Source of the DNA: Vacuolonema iberomarrocanum LEGE 07170 | Lineage (GTDB): Bacteria > Cyanobacteriota > Cyanobacteriia > Elainellales > Elainellaceae | Assembly: GCA_015207365.1 (NCBI GenBank) | Contig: JADEXA010000033.1 | Location: 1 to 64,000, forward strand | Length of the DNA stretch: 64,000 bases | Direction: 5' to 3' | Shown here: positions 60,638 through 64,000 of the stretch, piece by piece | Numbering within the stretch: position 1 is the first letter of the stretch | Layout: each line of letters starts with the position of its first letter | Made by a program: the position numbers and the translations under genes | Notes under the pieces: model-generated | The model's input: the letters and a program-made list of their open reading frames with translations, nothing else | Told to the model about the DNA's origin: nothing | Databases searched by the model: none

Positions 60638-61225
60638 GAATGTGTCTCAACCCCAAAAATTCGAAAGCATGACGGTAAAAAGGGAGAAAGATGGCTACAG
60701 CGATCAGCGTCCGGATGGTTTGCTGAACCTATGACGACCAATAGTGCATAGACAGGAAATAGCACCTGAGATGCAACGTCATTCCATAGCTTCCGCCTCC
60801 AATCTAGTCTAGCCTTCTCAAAATTTGTCGAGGGATCAGCTTGTTTTCAGAGTTAGCACGGCATTGCGCCCCGTCGGTAGCCAATCCCCTCTCCCGCTGT
60901 AATCTCCTGAGAAACAGCGTTTCTTGCTGTATTCCTGAGAGGGTAGATGCGCCGCATCCATCCTCTCATTGGAAACTTATGTTGGTATGAAGGATTACAT
61001 TAATAAACTTCACAACACGGAGCGGCAATTTCGGATGCAGAGGTGAGTTTGTGAGGCTCAGGAGGGGCTTTGTGGTACGGTTGAGCGGTTGCCCATTCCT
61101 GTCCCTAGCAGGTTTGCACCCATTCAAGTAATTTAACGCTTACAAATAACGCTTACAAAAATGATCACGGTTGGCTGGCGGTCTGCAAGCTCCCTGCTTC
61201 GCAAAGGGGAGCTTATCTGCATTTG
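60638..61225. other. Intergenic region
   Basis: 590 bp between divergent genes. GC-mixed, no hairpin family, no tRNA-like clover-leaf I can support. TAACGCTTACAAA occurs twice close together near 61133-61160. Confidence 0.55.
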
Positions 61226-62011
61226 ATGAACGATCAAAATCAAAGGACTTACGCAAGTGCAGGAATTGTTTGGTATTACACACAGCTGAACCAACTGCAA
61301 CCCGCAGAACAAGTCATTCTAGACCGTTTCAAACCTCAGCTCTCGTCTATGAGAATGCTCGATATCGGCATTGGCGGTGGGCGCACCACCAACGTCTTTG
61401 CTCCGCTGGTGAAAGAGTATGTGGGCATTGACTATTCCGCTGAGATGGTGGCGGCATGTCAAAAGCGATTTGCAAAAAACCTCCCATCCCTAGCTCTAGA
61501 GATCGCTGATGCCAGGGCAATGCAACAGTTTGCTGATGATTCGTTTGACTTCATTTTGTTTAGCTTTAATGGAATTGATTATGTGCCTGAGGGCGATCGC
61601 CTCAAGATTTTTGAAGAAGTAAAACGGGTTGGAAAATCCGGTGGATATTTTTGCTTTTCTAGCCACAACTTACAAGGGCTCCAAAAAACATTCAGTCTCA
61701 AAGCAAGCATGAGCCTCAATCCGCTGCAAACCTATGTCAACTTAGTTATGCTGGCGCTATTCAAGGTGCTCAATCCTACGGTCAATGCCCATCAGCTTGC
61801 GACAGCCGATCGCCTTATCGTGCGGGATGAATCCCATAACTTCCGTCTGCGCACGTACTACATTCGTCCGGCGGCTCAACTTAAGCAACTTGAGCCTTAC
61901 TTCTATAATGCTGAGGTTTACTCCTGGCAGAGTGGGCGCAATCTTTCTACTCAGGATGCCCTTGTTCAGAATGAAGAATTATGGCTGTATTACCTTTGCC
62001 AAATTAGTTGA
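61226..62011 (+). CDS. Class I SAM-dependent methyltransferase
   Basis: 261 residues from ATG 61226. Motif I MRMLDIGIGGGRTTNVFAPL, motif post-I YVGIDYSAEMVAACQKRF, acidic motif LALEIADARAMQQF, motif III SFDFILFSFNGIDYVPEGDR. Standard Rossmann methyltransferase. The C-terminal half (ADRLIVRDESHNFRLRTYYI) may bind the substrate, which is unknown. No obvious partner gene; the nitroreductase-like gene follows 158 bp later. Confidence 0.88.
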   Translation: MNDQNQRTYASAGIVWYYTQLNQLQPAEQVILDRFKPQLSSMRMLDIGIGGGRTTNVFAPLVKEYVGIDYSAEMVAACQKRFAKNLPSLALEIADARAMQQFADDSFDFILFSFNGIDYVPEGDRLKIFEEVKRVGKSGGYFCFSSHNLQGLQKTFSLKASMSLNPLQTYVNLVMLALFKVLNPTVNAHQLATADRLIVRDESHNFRLRTYYIRPAAQLKQLEPYFYNAEVYSWQSGRNLSTQDALVQNEELWLYYLCQIS

Positions 62012-62168
62012 ATGTAGACTTTTAATAGGTATTTGAATATCATTTCTAACTCTTTTGAAGAGTTGTTAGTAATTGGTTAAAAAGCTCTTCCTAAATCTCC
62101 CTCATTCAAGAATTGTAAAATTCTTCAATCTACCCAATAAAAAACTAATGTAAAAGCAGGGAGGACGC

Positions 62169-63140
62169 ATGAGCAACGCGCAAATGGCTCCACTTCGTCC
62201 CGAAACGGTTACATCTATCTTGCAATCTGCCGTGCTTGCGCCATCGAGCCACAACACGCAGCCCTGGCATTTCGAGGTGGATGATCAAACGATTTCGTTG
62301 TATGCCGATCGGACGCGGGCACTGCCAGCTAATGACCCCGAAGATCGAGAACTGACCATCAGTTGTGGCTGTGCGTTGATGAACCTGCGGGTGGCCGCTG
62401 CCCATGGGAATTGGGCTGCAAACTACGAGCTTCTGCCCAATTCCGAGGATGAGGATTTATTGGCCGTGGTGCAGCTGTATTCTACAGAACCATCAAACTC
62501 TTCGGAAGCGGAGCTGTTTTCGGCGATCGCCCATCGGCGCACCTACCGAAAACGCTTTGCACCGCGCGAAGTGTCTCGTTCGATCATTGAGGAATTAGTC
62601 CAAGCGGCAGCGAAGGAGCAAGCCTGGCTGCAAGTGATTGATTCAGAGGAGACACGGCAGGCCGTTGCAGCACTCGTGGCCGAGGGGGATGCGATTCAGT
62701 GGTCGAATCCCAGTTGGCGGCGCGAGTTGGCGGCTTGGATGCATCCGCGTCGCCGAGGGGATGGGCTGACGGTACCAGGGTTGGTGCTTCCCGTGGCGCA
62801 GGCAGTCGTGCGAACTTTTGATATGGGTAATGGCGTTGGCGCGAACGATCGACAGCTAGCGGATGAATCGCCCGTGCTTGCGGTACTAGGAACCGACGGC
62901 GATGGTGTGCAGGATTGGCTTGCTGCGGGTCAGGCACTAGAGCGGGTTTTGCTCAGAGCGCACCGAAATGGTTTGCAGGCATCGCATCTGAACCAACCGA
63001 TCCAGTTGGCGTCGCTGCGCATCAAGCTGCAACATCTGCTGGGGCGATCTGGGTTTCCACAACTCTTGCTGCGCTTTGGCTTCGCAGAGGAAGAGATTCC
63101 GGCTGCTCCCCGTCGCAGGTTAGAGGATGTGGTGGGGTAA
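62169..63140 (+). CDS. Acg-type nitroreductase-family flavoprotein
   Basis: 323 residues, GGGAGGAC before the ATG. AVLAPSSHNTQPWHFEVDDQ is the FMN-phosphate-binding start typical of nitroreductase folds, LTISCGCALMNLRVAAAHGN and AIAHRRTYRKRF follow, then a second half with the fold repeated (GQALERVLLRAHRNGLQASH and LNQPIQ). The fused two-domain form resembles mycobacterial Acg (Rv2032) and cyanobacterial Tp_nitroreductase. Acg proteins bind FMN tightly but poorly reduce substrates, so a storage or stress role is possible. Confidence 0.85.
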   Translation: MSNAQMAPLRPETVTSILQSAVLAPSSHNTQPWHFEVDDQTISLYADRTRALPANDPEDRELTISCGCALMNLRVAAAHGNWAANYELLPNSEDEDLLAVVQLYSTEPSNSSEAELFSAIAHRRTYRKRFAPREVSRSIIEELVQAAAKEQAWLQVIDSEETRQAVAALVAEGDAIQWSNPSWRRELAAWMHPRRRGDGLTVPGLVLPVAQAVVRTFDMGNGVGANDRQLADESPVLAVLGTDGDGVQDWLAAGQALERVLLRAHRNGLQASHLNQPIQLASLRIKLQHLLGRSGFPQLLLRFGFAEEEIPAAPRRRLEDVVG

Positions 63141-63170
63141 AGGGCGATCGCCCCCCAAACGCAGATTGAA

Positions 63171-63236
63171 TTTCACCACAGAGGTACGGAGGGCACAGAG
63201 GGAATTTCTTTGTGTTCTCTGTGCCTCTGTGGTTTC
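63171..63236. repeat. Inverted repeat of the ACCACAGAGGCACAGAG type
   Basis: TTTCACCACAGAGG...GGCACAGAG against CTCTGTGCC-TCTGTGGTTTC, imperfect arms between convergent genes. This motif is a common dispersed cyanobacterial repeat. Confidence 0.7.
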
Positions 63237-63238
63237 AT

Positions 63239-64000
63239 CTATCCCTGAAGCTGTACCTTGAGCGGGTCACTTGTTGCCAGAGTGTACCCAACGATGGTGC
63301 TGTGAGGATAGCCGGATGCGCGTAGGGCGGTGAGGCAAGCATCGGCCTGAGCATTGGGAACGCTGGCGAGGAGGCCACCGGAGGTTTGCGGGTCAAAGAG
63401 CAGGGAATAGAGGGCATGGCGTTGGGCGGCTTGGGGGCTGTCAATCCAGCTCGCTGCTTGCTGGTTCTGAGGATGGAGGGAACTAAGGTAGCCATGGCGC
63501 AGGGTTTCGGCAGCTCCATCCAGTACAGGAAGTGCATTCAGGTTAAGGGAAACGGCGCGGTTAGAGGCTCGCATCATTTCCACCAAATGCCCCAGCAACC
63601 CAAACCCGGTGACATCGGTGCAGGCTGTCGCGCCATGCCGCAGGAAACATTGGGCCGCATCAGCATTGGAGGTGAGCATGGAGGCGATCGCCCCTTCAAT
63701 CCAGCGTCCCTTGGCCTTGAGTTGCATGTTTGCTGCAAACAGGGTGCCCGTCCCCAGCGGTTTCGTGAGGATGAGCGCTTGATCCGCTTGTAGGCCGTTT
63801 TTACGGAGAAGGTGATGTTCCTCCACAACACCGTTACAGGTGAGGCCAAAGGCTAGGTCGCTGCCCTCGGTGGTATGGCCGCCGATGAGGGTGGCTCCGG
63901 TGGCTTGCAACACTTTGGTGGCTCCGGAGAGTAGATGATAGAGCTGCTCCTGGAGCTTTTCGGGGGTGGCGTAGGAGAGGGTGGCGATCGCCAGTGCACT
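63239..64000 (-). CDS. selD: Selenide, water dikinase (C-terminal part), cut by right edge
   Basis: The frame is open from the right edge (codons from 64000 downward) to the stop at 63239-63241, 253 codons. Visible: LATLSYATPEKLQEQLYHLL, ATGATLIGGHTTEGSDLAFG, LILTKPLGTGTLFAANMQLK, CTDVTGFGLLGHLVEMMRAS and DPQTSGGLLASVPNAQADAC, all typical of the ATP-binding and central domains of SelD. The enzyme makes selenophosphate from selenide and ATP for selenouridine tRNA or selenocysteine. The first part, including the Cys/Sec active loop, is outside the window. In several cyanobacteria SelD is fused to an N-terminal oxidoreductase; this cannot be checked here. Confidence 0.92.
   Translation of the reverse strand, partial: SALAIATLSYATPEKLQEQLYHLLSGATKVLQATGATLIGGHTTEGSDLAFGLTCNGVVEEHHLLRKNGLQADQALILTKPLGTGTLFAANMQLKAKGRWIEGAIASMLTSNADAAQCFLRHGATACTDVTGFGLLGHLVEMMRASNRAVSLNLNALPVLDGAAETLRHGYLSSLHPQNQQAASWIDSPQAAQRHALYSLLFDPQTSGGLLASVPNAQADACLTALRASGYPHSTIVGYTLATSDPLKVQLQG

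Noticed and set aside
60638..61225. Small RNA or riboswitch in the gap before the methyltransferase gene
   Set aside because: No conserved motif or stable structure that I can support by eye.

Overview
The window is chromosomal DNA of a cyanobacterium. The octamer GCGATCGC (HIP1) is scattered throughout, a psb30/ycf12 photosystem II gene is present, two CBS proteins carry halves of the cyanobacterial CP12 domain, the two genes of the cyanobacterial TCA shunt (2-oxoglutarate decarboxylase, succinate-semialdehyde dehydrogenase) lie together, and the tmRNA encodes a cyanobacterial-type tag. The genus cannot be fixed from the sequence. I see no nif, heterocyst or plasmid replication genes, no CRISPR array and no intact transposase. 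The only RNA gene I can support is tmRNA.

Layout. 1-2.7 kb: end of a MliC-domain protein and bifunctional rel. 4.0-10.4 kb: TetR regulator divergent from a HlyD/ABC exporter operon with the architecture of E. coli cecR-ybhGFSR. 10.4-14.7 kb: CBS-CP12 half proteins, thioredoxin, ferredoxin, a serine-recombinase fragment and a four-CBS protein. 15.1-17.9 kb: histidine kinase followed by a Tat lipoprotein solute-binding protein. 18.1-22.3 kb: ATP-grasp ligase, an amino-acid 2,3-aminomutase with an altered substrate pocket, and a ParA-like ATPase. 22.4-28.6 kb: psb30, a cysteine-cluster protein, recF, Sfp-type PPTase, a glycosyltransferase and a lone receiver. 28.6-30.8 kb: a two-component pair. 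31.4-43.8 kb: a glycoconjugate cluster running from UDP-glucose dehydrogenase through five glycosyltransferases and an ABC flippase to a UDP-glucuronate-type epimerase.

44.2-48.6 kb is a duplicated locus: two near-identical small secreted proteins flank a large FG-GAP/Calx-beta/RTX protein, and a decayed copy of the RTX 3' end follows the second one. 48.7-52.6 kb encodes a P1B-like ATPase without the CPC metal motif, with an HMA-like partner and small membrane proteins. ssrA follows, then the 2-OG decarboxylase/SSADH pair, pgsA, an aldo/keto reductase, a stomatin/NfeD pair, a methyltransferase, an Acg-type nitroreductase and the C-terminal part of SelD, which runs off the right edge.

The most unusual feature is the intergenic DNA. 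About twenty perfect or near-perfect palindromes, falling into several families, sit between genes. Stems differ between copies yet stay paired. The duplicated locus supplies unoccupied sites for two families, one with a TA target duplication, so at least two families look like MITE-type non-autonomous elements.
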